Below are positions 23,001-36,252 of a DNA stretch of 64,000 nucleotides, piece by piece. The stretch is from Apteryx mantelli (taxonomy: Eukaryota; Chordata; Aves; Apterygiformes; Apterygidae), in contig NC_089981.1 of assembly GCF_036417845.1 (NCBI RefSeq), forward strand, positions 85,043,268 through 85,107,267, given 5' to 3'. Position numbers and translations under genes: made by a program. The notes beneath the pieces were generated by a model. That model was given only the letters and a program-made list of their open reading frames with translations, was not told the origin of the DNA and did no database searches. Every line of letters starts with the position of its first letter. The stretch's first letter is position 1.

Positions 23001-26000
23001 GAATCCCACCCCATAGATGATGAGACTCAGCTCCAGAGCTTACAGCTTCAAAGAACTTTACTGAGGCCCAGTGCTAAATTTCTTGTAAATAAAAGTGTCC
23101 CTGGGACGGAAAACCCCTATTACAGGCACATAATGAAAGACAGTTCCTGCTCCCAAACTCTTGGCTCTCGCAGCCTACAGTAGGATCATGGCTGTTCCTT
23201 GGATGAAAGGAAGACCAGGACTCTCCCAATATAACCAGACCTTGACTTAGCTATTCGGGCAAAACCCAATTTTTCTGGGGGCAGAGGAAGATGAGGGGAG
23301 CAGTGAGGGTTGGCAGGGGTCCAGGAGGAGTGGGGTGGCTTCCATAAAGGGCAATGGTGTTTTGGGGATTCCTGTGTAGGTGGGAGAATCTCGAGAGGAG
23401 TCTGGAGAGGAAGGGGCACTAAGGAGGACAGTGAGGTGTCAAGGGAGAAAGAGGAGGGAGAAGTGGGCTTTCAGGGGCTGCAGGACACATTGGGATCTGA
23501 GTACAGGTCATCTCCTAGCTCTTCTCCCCCAGCCCACATCCTCCTCCTGGGATTCAGGGACCAGACTTCCTCCATGCTGCCAACCCACAGGAACCTGTCT
23601 GCTTTCCCTTTCCAGCAGTTCTTCCTGATTCCCCTGTACCCTACATGCCTCTGGCAAGGAGAGAGAGGGAGGAAAATGGGCCAAAGCCAGGACCTTTCCC
23701 TTGCAGATGGGAAGAGGAGGCACAGATTTGTCAGGGGCAAGGACCTCCCAGAAGCATCTCAGTCCAGGCGGGTGGTGGGGGGCTGCCAGATCACTCCTGT
23801 CCATCCTGTCCATCCTTACCCCAATGGACAGAGCTACTAACTTACTCCTGCTGCCCTGGGGGGAAAGGAGGGAGAGGAGAACACAAAACCTCCCTTTCCT
23901 CCCAAGATGAGTTACTGCAATATCAAGATTCAAAGAGCAGAAGAGGTTTAACAGAGTCTTAGCAAAATGCTAACATTTTCCCAAAACTGTGGTCCAGGCA
24001 CACTCTTGTGGTTAAAGAGAGCTAGTGCACACTCAAGCGAGGCCATTTCTGCATGTGAACAGTCGGGAGGAGCAAAGTCTGTGTTGCCTCTTGTCCTCCC
24101 TGCTCAGGGCATAGGCTGGCAATGGGCACTGAATTTGTCCCACTGAGAAGGCACCAGCTAAGATATTTCAGTCTGTTTTGTATCAGTAACGATCCAGGCT
24201 ATCGCAGTAGTCCATTAAATGCTTTAAAAGCCTGTGTTAGTGCTTTTATCTGGCTTGGACTCAGAGAGGTGGTGCATGCCCAGAGGCGGTTAATCATTTA
24301 ACACTGTGGCTGCTAACCGTTCTGCAGGAATAAGTCTGTTTCTGGGAAAAGGGACATCCCAGCTGCTGGACCGAAGAAGGGAGGTGTTTTGGGTCCCAAC
24401 TCAACTAACAGGGATGGGATTCACGTCACCTAGCAGGAGGCATCCTGAATGACTTTTTTTTTTAATCTTAGGAACAGACAGATCTGCCTACACCTTGTCT
24501 CCAGGTGAGCAGCTTTGGGTGCTCTCCACCTTGCCCCCTGGGGCCTTGGCAGTGAGCCTTGCCGTGCTGACTGTCTTCCACCCCTGCTTTTTGTGGTTTT
24601 GCTGAAGGAAGCTGTCTCTTTTGCTGTCAGCCCGCTGAAGCCCCTCAGCCTTGCTAACACCTGATTGATGAGAAGGGTGTTGGCACTTGGCTGCGAAAGT
24701 CAGAAAGTCCCGAAGTGGTGCTGACAGTGGATTTTTTTCTTTGCTTCTTCTGTTAAGAGATCTGCCAGGACACATGCAGATCCTGGGCATCAGAGACACA
24801 GCAGCAGTGACCACACTGAGTTTTCTGCAGTCTGAGTAAAACTTTCTTGTCTTATATTTTTTGGGAGTGCTTAAAGGACTATTCTTGCTTTGTTCCCTCC
24901 TCCTGACCTTCCTGCCACATCTTGCTATCATCTGGAAAGCACACAGGCTGTGGCCCTGTCATACTGATCTTATAGACAGCCCTGCTAATCTAGCCTCTCT
25001 GCTTGCAAAAAGCCTTCTCAGCATAGCTATGATCTCTGGCTTTTCAGAGCAGCCTTTATATGGAAAGGGAACGCTTCCCCCTGTGAGATCAATGAGGAAG
25101 GCTGCCTGATGCCTCCAGTCTGAGCTATACGTACAAATGGCTTCACAACTGGGAAATGGCTTTAATTCATTGCTATTCATTCTCAGTGATACAGGCTGGT
25201 TGCTTCCTATCTGTATTTTGTAGGTAATCCCAGATAACCCCTTCCACAGTCTCTGAGGACCTCTCCCTGCTTTCTGTACCCTGAGGGTTTTGATGGGAGC
25301 TGCTCTAAATCTTCCCCAGTGATTGACCACTGCAGTTGGCTGCTTAGCTCTGGGCCTAACTCTGCTGCATGATTGCTGTCAGGGAGTTTAAATCCTTCCT
25401 AAGTCCTTTCAGGCAGCAGCTCCCTCTGCTTCCATGCTCCCTCCTGGATCTCAGGTGAGGGCCTATGACCTCTGCAGATAAAGGGAGAGACTGTCCCCTT
25501 CTGGTGCCAGGTTATTTATATGGCCTCCGAGGAGATCCGTGTGCTGCAGGACATCACTGCTAACAGCCTGATCTGGTCTGGCTAACGGTGTGTGACTGCT
25601 CTGCATGGCATGCAGCCAGGCCATTTCTGGGTGGCCTGTGCCCCCAGCACTCTCCTGCGCCTGGTCTGCAACGGCCTGGTGGGCATCAGTCCCAACACAT
25701 GCACAGGCACGTGCATGCAGAGCATTTGCCTTTTACTGCCTTGGTGGCACTGCCCAGGCACGAACCCATCACCTCCTCTGGAGCACCCACATCTGCGTTT
25801 CCCTTGGCTAATCATGACTGACCAAACACCCTCATGATTTTTATGGAAGCATCTGTCTCTCAGCTGGGATCTGCTGCCAACCCTTGTTGGCCATTCAGGT
25901 TGATCTGTTTCTCTTTTTCCATTGCTTGTGCTGTCTCTCTGCTCTGACACCTTTGACTAGCCATGGCTGGGATTTGGCTGGGATTTGGCTTACTCTTTCT

Positions 26001-29000
26001 CCAGCTGGCATTTCCCCTTTCTCCCCTTCTCTCTGCTCCCTCCGGGTTCTTGCCATCATTAAATGCAGTTCATTACAGTCACCAGAGCTGACTGGAGGGG
26101 ATGATCCTATGGTATGGTATCTCCAGTAGCAAGAGGAATGGAAAGGTTTCCCTGCCTTGATGCCTGCCCCGGCTATTCCTTTCTGTCCGTCCTCCATCCT
26201 CACTAGTGAGACTGGAAAGCGGATTGCTTAAATTGTCCATTAGCACAACGGAGGGAGGTGGCAAACCACAGCAGGGGCCAGCAGCAGCTGGAGACGAGGC
26301 CGTGCAGGATGGAGAGACTGGACACGGAAAGTGCCCACTGCATAATGTAACTACCCCTGAGGGACCGTGCCAGGACGCGGCGTTAGGAGAAGCTGCTGTT
26401 GCGAGGCTGTGGGAAGGATGCGCTCCCCTCTGCCAGCCCAGTGCCTGGAGCAGAGGGTCAGCGGGGGGATTTTCCCGGTCTTGCCCTTGCTGGGCTCCCA
26501 TTCCCACCCAGGGACCTTCGTCTCCTTCCCTAGCTGTCACACGGGCTGCAGTCACCTCGGCTAACCCTTGCTCGACTCTCCTAGCCTAGGGACTGACTCT
26601 GTTTAAATTACAAGTATCAGTGTTAGTTATCTGCTTTGAACATATTGAGCACTTCAGCACCAGCTTAGGCTTTGAGAGACCAGTGGATCCCAAGGTTTTT
26701 TCCCTGTATCAACATACTCCCATTATTCCCTGACACTGCAGAGATCGTTTGGCTAAGTTTTGGTTAAAAACCACCCCGAACAATAAGCAATCCAAGCCCA
26801 AACCAGCCCTGAACTGTTTGGTGGGGCTGTAACAGGCGTTACGGAGAACAAAGTTTTGAACAAAGGCTGGACCTGTGCCTTGCAGTGATATTGTCAAAAA
26901 GCCCAAGAGGCTCTGGATCTCATAGAAAGTTTCTAAATATTATTTTTTTATTTTCTTGCTGATGGGAAACACGGCATATTTGCATTTTTGAGCCTGAATA
27001 GTTTTAATTCAGTTTTTTATTGTACAAGCTCAAGAGGAACATTTACTTTGTTTTCACTGATTAGTTATACAATTATTCCTTTCAGATACTACATGAACCA
27101 TGAACCATAATATTGTATTCTTTGCTAATACATTTTGGCAGAGGTATTTACATGAAAACACAATACATAAATGTAATGAATTTTTCAAATGAACACATTG
27201 GTAATATAAAGTAATCACATTTTTTTTTTCATAAAACAAAAATTCATTAAACTTTTCCCAATTAGCAAACTGACTTTTCTAAATAGGCTGCCGACTGAGC
27301 AAGAGCCAGTCACGCAAACCAGCTGGGTTTGATAATGTTGGATGGTGCATTTCTCTAGGGAGCACATGAGAGAAAGATTAATTTCTGCAGGCTGGAGGCA
27401 GATGTCTTCTGCTGGATCTACCACCAGCTGAAGGTGGTACCACCTCCAGCTGCCCCTTCTTGCCCACCAGTGAGAAGTCAGTGTTATCCAGGAACTAAAG
27501 GAGAAAAATCTGTCTAGGAGGATGGTCGAATGAAGGCCTGGGCCATATCCAGCCTACAGACTAGTATCAACATCTGTGCTGTGGTCACGTGGGTCAAGGA
27601 GAGGATTCAGCTGAGCACCAGGAGAAAACTTGGTTAGCTTTCAGCTGGGCTGGGGAGCAGATCTGGCCGATCGCAGCCCCGCCGCCACGTGGGGAGAGAG
27701 GAGGCACAGTGATGCCAGCGGCGGCGGGCAGACCTCTTCTCTCTTCTGCTGCTCAGACCTAAAATTAGCTTAATCCAACTGCGAAAACGCTCCTGCCACT
27801 AATGAAGTCAATTAACAAGTCTGAGAGTGTGGAGAGCCGTAACTGTCTTTTGCTTTCTTATTTTGAAGGATCTAACAGGGGACGCCGCCACCGTGCAAAT
27901 GACTCTCTTGTGCTGCAAAATTGTCCTTATTGGATTCGGGAGCCTGTAAAAGTGTTCAGCTCTTTCTGGGTGAGAGTTTGAAACACGTGGTCATATGACT
28001 TGTCTTGGGTCTCCTAGGCTGGGTCTGTTAGATCAGCAGTGATCACAGTCACTGCCGACATCGGTAGGTTGCTGTAAGACCTGTTACATCTTCTGGAAGT
28101 AAACTCATCCTGCTGCTGAAATCAGCGCTGCACCCTCACTTTTATTTGCAGGTTTACTCATGCTAAACACAAAATGAAAAGACCTTTGTCCTCTCTGATG
28201 CCATCAAGGCCTAAAAAATTACAGCATGCCCTGGGACTCAGACGGGGAGGAGGCAGACCTTCAGGCGGTGTCGCTCTGCCTCGCTCAGCTCACCCCAGAG
28301 CTAGCTGGCTCCAGCCCACCCAAGGATGCTCCATGCTTTCAGAAACCTTATTGCCAGTCCCTGATTAAATAAGATTTATATGGTTAAAAGCCTGGGCATG
28401 TGTTTACTTGCTGTTATCCTCAAAATACCCTGCGGATCTGTATCGGTTTGTAGAAATGCATCCCCGCCACCAACCCAGCAAGTCCAGCAAGCTCAGGCAT
28501 GGCCACACTTGGGACACTGCATTCTGGACGCATCTGGAGAGATTAGGCCTTGGGTGGGCACAGGTGGCCAGGCAAACAACTCAAAAGCAGGGAGACAGGG
28601 CTGCTCTGAAGGCCTCTTTTTCAGCGCAGGGTAGACACAGCCATTTCTTTAGCAGTGAGAAGAGGTAACTTATTCTTTGTCTAGACTGAAGAAGAAATGG
28701 TAATGCTAACGGTATATGGTATGTTAAGGGCTATGGTAATACAATGGCGATTCAGTTCCCAGATTGCTGCTTCTTCTTGTGTCCATGCTTTCCAGACAGA
28801 GTAATTCCTTTTGTGGGCCCATTAAAATATCTCCTGTACAGACCAGTGAATGATGCTGAAATTTCAGTCTCACTGAAATTAGTGGGGAGTGGTTGCTACT
28901 GGTTTTGCTGGGAAGACAGTTTGACTCCGGTCAAGTCTGTCATATAAAGAAGAAAAAATCTGTCAGGGGTGGAGTGTCTCAACACAGCGAACACCTTCCA

Positions 29001-31520
29001 ATGCCTTTTACATAGATCATACAGTTATATCATGTGCCTGACCTACTTTGCTTTAATAAACTCGTCTGTATGCAGCGAAAGATAAGCAAAACCACTCTTC
29101 TGATTCTAAAAATCCATTCTGTCTATCGATACATATGTGCTGGCTTTTGTGGGGACTGATACTGTGCTGATAAAGGCTGTTTTTCCTTCTCCTGCAAGCA
29201 AAACTTCCACCGGCACCCGGTGAGACCTTTGTAGGCTCAAACTAGGAGGACTAGACCCTGTGACAGCAGTGGAAAGGACAACACTGCCACAGTCAGCTTC
29301 AGTACCTGGGCCAGGAGATGAGTGGGCAGTGGGCTGGTGGGATCTAAGAAGAATGGCAAGATTGTCACTGTGTTGAGACATGCAAGGCTCAAAGGGGGGT
29401 TTTCAAAGGTCACAGGCTGTGTGCGTCCACCTCCTCCTGGAGTCAAGTGCCTGTTTCTCTTTGAAAACTTCCCTCATTCTCAGCAGTGCAAATCCCCAGG
29501 ACCCCCATGGTTCCCCTTCGCTTCTGACAACGTTGTCTCTGTCTCCTGCAAGGCAACTACGGGCTTTTGTTTTCCATCGCGTTAAGGTCAGGCTGCAACT
29601 GGAACTGCCTCCAGCAGCTCTTTCTACTGACAGGCATGCTCTCTTTACTCTTTCAAAGGAGCCCCAAAGATATCTAACCCCTGCACTCACGATGGGAGCT
29701 AAAAGCCGTAATCAAATAACTAAACTCCACCTAAGTACCCTGTTCTGTTGTTTCCTAGTAGCTAAATGCCCTGAAAGGCCAAGAGCTAACCCACAAGAAA
29801 CACTTGGCACAGGCACTCGGGCAGAATTTAGGCCAGGTGAATAAGTCCAAGGTGTCTAACAGAACTAGATGCTTAAATAGCTCGGGAGAGCTGTGCCTAA
29901 GCCTCCAGGTCCCACCTCGATGCAGTGGGCCCAGCCTCCATCAGGCTCCGTTTGAACCCCCCAGCTTTCGTCTGGAAACCCTCCACCACGAAGCGCCCCC
30001 GGCTAGCTCGGGGTGCTTCCAAACTGGCTGGGTGCTGTCTCTTCTCTGTTTTCTCCTCTTCTGTCTTTCCTCTTTCTCCTTTCCTTCTGTCTTTCAGCAG
30101 TTACTCACCAGCACAGGCACAAGGGGAATTGCACCAAATATGTCATGGTATGTTTTGTGGCTATCATCGTTCGGAGCAGCCCTGAGACAACCCATCCGAG
30201 ATCAAAGCACTTCAGCATCAGAGGAAAGCTGTTTTGTCTCCCAAAATAGCTACCGCACGTGATGTGGCGAATAGCAAAGCTCATTACCTGGGTCACATTC
30301 TGGGGCATAGCTGGCAAATGCTTCTGCGAGAGAAAATCCTGCCTGTTAAGAAATGCCCTTGACCAGCTCTAAACCTGCTTTTCCTGGGCTGGGAAGAGCT
30401 GGGAGCTGTGATAGACCTGTCCGACTAGCGCAAAGGTGAACAGGATCCTTCTCGTAAGCATGAACACTGCTCAGCGGGAGCAGGCTGCAAACACCTTTTA
30501 TTTCCTCCCTCTCTCTTTTATTATTGCTTAGCCAGTAAATCTGGGTCAGCTTTTCTTTCCTTCCTCTTTTTTTTTTTTTGTTCTCTTCTTTGCTTTTTTA
30601 AAACCCTGAGGAGAGAAAAATAAATAAATAAAATGAAGAGTGGAGGGAGAGAGATTTGGTTTTCATGTACTCTCTGTGTATTTTGTTTTGGAGATGCGCA
30701 GATCTTCCAGATGTTGTTTTGTTTGTCTCAGTCTTGAGGAAGAGAGGTGGAAAAAAGAGCATCACTTCACCCAAGGAAAGATGAAGCTGTGTTAGCTTCA
30801 AGCCCTGATCCTGAAGTGACTTACCCCAGTACTGGACTTAATCTGTTTACTCCACCATTGCTAGTCCTGCCGAAGCTGTATAACACAGTGGCTAGACCTC
30901 TATGGCCTAGGCCCGGATCCTGGCTCCGTTGGGCCCGTTGGCAGTGCTCGTGCACAGACTGTTGCAGGATGTGCTACCTGAACTCTTCCAGCCAGGAAAG
31001 CTTCCCAGGTTGGACTAACCCCAGCTTTTTAAGGGTCTGAGGCTGCTGCTATAAAAACACCTGTCTTTGACTAAACAAAGAGTTTTCCTCCAGATGTGGG
31101 GGCAAGAGGAACAGATGTTTCTAATAGAAAGAACATGGAGACGTGTTGGCAGCCTCGGATGGCAGTAGTCCTAGGTAGTGTGTCATCCTGGGAAACCTGT
31201 CATACCCATGAATCTCCAGGGTCAGCAGCACCTTTGTTTGCTGTTACTAGTGTTAATATTAGGTCCTGTGGGACATCTTGAGTTCGTGTTCTTTCTCATT
31301 AATAATAGCCTTTGTGTAGTCTTCACTTTGCTGGGAGGAAAGGCTAATGCAACGCTCACTGCGCTGCCGCTGCTGGCTGGGAATTGTCAATAGGTCATAA
31401 ATAAATCTACCACCACACAGGAAAGACAATGAGATTATACATACTCCTACTACTGCCAATTACAGTAAGAGCAACAATTATAAGGTAGCACTCCTACAGC
31501 TACCCTAGGGAGAAAATGAG
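20066..31520. other. Intergenic, no gene supported
   Basis: Unique-looking sequence of mixed composition. GC content rises between about 22 and 30 kb, where many open frames of 100-176 residues overlap on both strands (for example 21986-22483 +, 23310-23840 +, 29380-29844 +). None has a domain or ortholog that I recognise, and the density on both strands fits base composition rather than coding. A purine-rich stretch lies at 23275-23470. A CpG-retaining, motif-rich block lies at 27.66-27.97 kb (see findings). Confidence 0.5.
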
Positions 31521-31523
31521 AGG

Positions 31524-31995
31524 AAAATGTTCCATTAGCCTAATGAAGAGAGTGTGGTAGAGCTACAGTCAAATTTTCTCACTATTAGCCCCGACTGCGT
31601 GCCACTAACACACAAGGGAAGTAGGAGTCATAGGGTAACAATTAAAGTTTCTGACAATTAACCCCTATGATGTACATGCCTCTAACCTGATGAGAAAATT
31701 AAAAAGAGGCACGTTTACATTTTCTCGCCACTAGCTCCCAGAATGTGCAATGTGGCATTTGCCCATGACAATGAAAGTTTCTCACCAGTGAGACCTATGA
31801 AATGCCAGGCGTGTTGCGGATTTGGTGTTAAATGCTCTTGGGAGTGCTGGGGTGACGAGAAGGCATGCAGAGATAGCTTAAACCCCCTCTCCTTCAACAC
31901 AGATGAAAGAGTTATTGGTACATTTCCTCACTAGAAGGAGCAAAGGATGGAAATGCTGTGGATAATTTTCTAGTGTCCAGCCCCTGCAATATCCC
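31524..31995. repeat. Diverged tandem repeat, about 73-base period
   Basis: A core of the form AxTTTCTCACTAGxxCC followed by an ATG(C)-like tail recurs at 31524, 31573, 31645, 31718, 31775, 31919 and 31964. Successive full steps are 72, 73 and 57 bases, and the 144-base step is about two periods. The closest pair is 31638-31680 and 31768-31806, which share ACAATxAAAGTTTCTxAC and CCTATGA. This looks like an old minisatellite array with decayed units. Confidence 0.55.
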
Positions 31996-34900
31996 CAGCG
32001 GAGAGGAGAGAAGAAATATCAGCTTCAGAAGTAACAAAAGGAAATATAGGAAATATCTAACTGGATTCATATAGGCTATTAGTGCAAAAGGACAATCTGA
32101 GCCATAGCTCATGATACCCACTGGTCTCACCAAAAGGTGCATCTTTTTGTGTGGAGTGATTTGGTCAGTGCAGCTGTAAGTATTTTCCAGTCCAGTACTT
32201 ACCAAGGTTTACTCTACTGCGCTACCTGAAACACTGCTGTTTCCATGGCTTTTTAAGGCAAGGGAAAGACAATGGTATCTTGAAAACCTTCCTGTTGCAA
32301 GTGTTAGGTATGTTGATTTTTAATGGTGATTCCTAAAGTACATTTTGAAGTCGTAGAACAACTTCCATGTAAAAAATCCTGGACAAATATTCAGAATCTG
32401 TGTTAATGTAGACCCAGACCCTCTCTTCATAGCAAAGATGAATATGTCTCTGTTTCTCAGTTGTTGCTTCTGTGACAAGTTAATATTATCTTGAGAATCA
32501 CAGTGAGAAGCCAGATTGGCATCCGGCTGGGGGATTTGGCCTGCGATGTAAATTGGCTTTACTTCCACACCCCATAAAATGTGAGAAGGGAAAAATCTGT
32601 TTTTGGAGCTCTCACAGGCTCCTGGTGCTAGACTATCTCAACGCTGCCCAGTCTGTAACATACTTATGCTCAAAAAACTCCCATGTAGAGGACACAGGTG
32701 AGGCAGAGACCTTACTGACAACACCTACAGGTGCGTCCCCGCAGCAGTGACCAGCAGCTGCCCTTGAACCACAGGTGCTCCTGGACGCTGGACCCCCAAC
32801 ATCTCTTGTCTGGAAGCAATGTCTGCGAAGCAGCGGTACATATTAGGCCACACTTAGTGCTGTGCTGACACATCTACAGGGCCTCCTGCCTCCGGTCCAG
32901 CCTGCATGGGTCTGTTTGCACCAAAGTGTTTGCCCAAGATCTTGGGAAGGTTTGTGGCAGCACTTTCTCACTGCGAACTTTTCAGCTTGTCCTTCTCAAG
33001 TGCTGAGCTAGTGCTCAGATTGTTGGACCGTCCCACCTTTGCCATGGAAGAGGATTACAAGGGTGGGAAAACGAACCCATTTCAATGGAGCTGGAAACAT
33101 TTCCCAAACGGAGCTCAGTCCCTGGCATCTCAAGTCCTCCCATGCCATGTGTGAGACACTGGGCACAGGCTGGGGCTAATTGCCCTTTTGCTGCGAGTCA
33201 AAGCAGGGAGGTCTGCAGTGACAGACACTTTCCCTTGCTGCATCTAAGATAACCACTCTGAGATGGTTACTGCCTTGCCATTTTGGGAAACATCTGTGGA
33301 TTAAGACATGCTGATTTCCTCATACAGCTTCAGATCGTCCTCCCTCAAGCTATTGTGAACCAGTTTTTCTAACTTTTTGCTCAGTGAAAGGCCAAACACA
33401 TTTCTTTCATCGTATCTGCTGGCCATGCCTACAAACATAAAAAAGACTCCCCATCTCTCTTTCCCACTGTAGGCTGTCTGCCTTCCTAAATGTCCATCAC
33501 TGTTACAGATTTACTGTATTTTCAGTAACTCATTTCTGAGGCTAAAAGAGAACTTGCCATCCATTTATTTGTGTGACACTGGGAACGAGCTTCTGGATGG
33601 GACTTTCAAAGCCAGCAGAGAGGTTTAGAAGCACAAATGAATGATAGCTAAATCCCACCACCCAATCCCATGGGTGATTTCAAATTACCTGATCAGAGAA
33701 TATGTCCAGGCATACATCTCGCTATCAGAGTGAGACCTGGCTGAGCACTGGTGCTTTTTGAACCTTGGTTTTGATGGAAGGAACATGCAGGTGTGTAAAA
33801 GGGATGGGAGCCAAGTGCTCCCCAAATTTGGCCCAATCTTGATGGGTTGGAGGACATGCCCCAGCACGGAACAGCACCTGGGAAAGTGGGTTGATGACGT
33901 CCATACCACCTCACTGCTGCGGCACATTGTCCTTCACCTGCTTGTCCAAGTTAATAGCTCCAAGTTGTGTGGCTTCAGAGATGGCTCTTTTGCTCGACCC
34001 CTAGCAATATGAAGCAGAGGGATGTGTTAACGACACATCTGGAGATGTACTCAGATGGAAAAATCTTAAATATCCCCCCTTCTCCCCAAGAAAATCCTAT
34101 TCATTGAGAAAGAAAATCATACCAGGATGGGAAGCTGGAGCTGGAAGGAGTTGGAGGAGGAAGATAACAGCTGTGAAACCACATCAGGCTCCTCTGGAGA
34201 CTTTACATGAGTTAGGGGCTGTGAGACTCAAAACTTCACTGCTCTGAGTGATTTATGTAGCAATTTCAGAGCTGACGGGCACTAAATGGCAAATCTGAAT
34301 TCCACTTTTAGCCCCGTTAAGAGATAAGAAATAATGATTATTATAATTATGATGTGGTTACTTTATTGGTTAAATTAACATTTCGTTGTTGGGGTTGCTG
34401 TGCAATATACAATATTATTTTACCTACTGTGCCTTCAAAGTCATCTTGTCACAGCAACAGCATGGCAGCATGGAAAAAGCCTTTTAACAAGTAGGTAAAT
34501 ACATGCCTTTGGGGAAGTCAGGGCGATAATTATGTCAGCTTCAATACATTTGAGGGTGAAAAAAGGCTAAAAATAAGTTGAAACAAAAATGATAGAAAAT
34601 ATTGAAGGCTTTAAATAAAGTCACTGAAATTAAAAAGGGACAAGGAATTTCTCTGAGCCTTTGAGATGTGACTTTAATGCAGTGATCTTGCTCCTTGAAC
34701 CAGATGTCGATAGCCCAAACAGTCACACTGCTAGGGTTGCTTCAGGCTTACAAGGGTGGTTAAAGGGATCCTATATCCATTCTGTAGTGACAAATAAAGA
34801 TTTATTGCTATTCCCAAGTAAAATGGATGGAACAATCTCTTCCATATGTGATCATACTTTTGCAAAAAAAAATGGTGGGCATGTTTCCTCTCCATCCTTC

Positions 34901-36145
34901 CCTAGTGTATGATGATGCTTCAAGTTTCACTGCAGAATATGAACTAACTGGACTCCCACAGGAGCACCTGTGGATTTTCAGCTTGAGCAAGTTTTTAGGT
35001 TGTGCTTGTCTGAAACTTTCTGGTAGCACTGTGCAAGACACAAAGCAAAGAAGGTTCTTGCTTCTGGGCTACACCATCACCCAGGCACAAGAGAGGAAGT
35101 AGGAACACTGGAGAAGAACCACAGAAAGGGTGTCGTATGCCAATTTTGGGCCATCAGGAGGAAAAGGAAGCAGTGCCTCCTGGTAGGCACCCAAGTCTTG
35201 CAGCAGTAGCTTTGCTGGCCTGAGTAGTGTCATTGGAATTCAGTCTGGTGCAGCTCTGGAGATCAAGATGGACCTCAGCCACCATCTCAGATCTTAGGGC
35301 TGGTGGAGCGCAACACCAAGCCTCCAGCATAAGTTGGAGTTGTTATGGCTTGTTCTAGCCTTTGCTAGAGAAGATCCAGAATGAAGTCTCATACTAATGC
35401 ATGTGTTTGTGCTGCCAGATGCATCTTGTTGGATTGCTTTGGGACTTACTGAACAGCTGCACCCCTAGTGTAGGGCAGGAGAGAGGTTGTGGCACTCCTT
35501 TGGGGACCATAGGCAAAAGATTCCCTCCTCCCAAAATACTCTTCCCTCCTCTCATTATGTCTGTGTTTGCACAGCCCTTGCCTGGTCACCCCACACCAAG
35601 GCAGGTCAGACACATGTGGCTTCTCCTGGGGTGGGAAGAGCACTGGAGGCTTCCTGGAGAAAGGCAAGGCCTAGGCATGCGGGTCACCAAGCAGCCTTGC
35701 TGCCAGAGAGCACCCTACAGCCAAATCCTGCCCCTCGAGTGTTTGCTGAGTCTGGAACCAGGGCCAGCATTCGCCTGACCCAAGGATCAGGGACTGGCTG
35801 CTGCCCTCTCTTTGCTCTTTCCTTCTGCTCTGCCCCCAATGTCAAGGAGAAGAGGGGGAAACCATAAAAAGTCGGAAAACCTCCGTTCCTGTGAGCAAGT
35901 GAGCAAGTGCTCCCTTGGCTCGTGTCTTTGGGCCAGCAGGCATGAGCTGCAGAGGAGAACAAAAGGATTTTTGGCTTAGTTTTCCCAAATAATTGGCAAG
36001 GACAGAGCTTGATCTTAGAGGAGAATTTGAGATCGTCACTGAGAAGTACATCAGCACTAGATCTGTTTTCTGCTGTGTGCCATGTGTCTCATCACACAAG
36101 AGTCAAGGAAGAGAGTAGGAATGGAATATTTTTCGTCTATAGCAA
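31996..36145. other. Intergenic, no gene seen
   Basis: No coding exon or RNA recognised. A degraded sauropsid repeat trace is listed separately at 33.6 kb. Remaining open frames are short and overlapping. Confidence 0.5.
33599..33660. mobile_element. Possible ancient foldback-repeat remnant
   Basis: Contains 'gggactttcaaag' followed by 'ggtttagaagcac' and 'taaatcccac', the same order as an old sauropsid/amniote repeat with 'gggactttcaaagcacctaagggatttaggagcac'. Short and diverged. Confidence 0.4.
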
Positions 36146-36252
36146 CAGTCCCCAAGCTTTTTAGTTCAGGCTCCTGGAGATGGTGCCCCCCATTTGGACA
36201 GCTGAGGTCAGAGCCCTACCCAGAAACACGAGCCCCGGCTTGGGAACCACTG
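36146..36252. mobile_element. hAT-like (Charlie-type) MITE relic
   Basis: Left end CAGTCCCCAAGCTTTTTAG and right end CTTGGGAACCACTG form imperfect inverted termini like those of hAT MITEs (CAGTGGTTCCCAA...). About 107 bases, no coding capacity. The expected 8-base target duplication is not clear, consistent with great age. Confidence 0.5.

Noticed and set aside
23310-23962. Cluster of 100-176-codon frames on both strands
   Set aside because: Purine/pyrimidine-biased sequence leaves several frames open at once. No protein family recognised and no splice structure.
26079-26589. Overlapping 127- and 158-codon frames on opposite strands
   Set aside because: Low-complexity Pro/Ser/Gly/Ala-rich translations on both strands, no homology recognised.
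29380-30262. Two 150-codon plus-strand frames
   Set aside because: Ser/Pro/Leu-rich, no domain. Adjacent frames are equally open.
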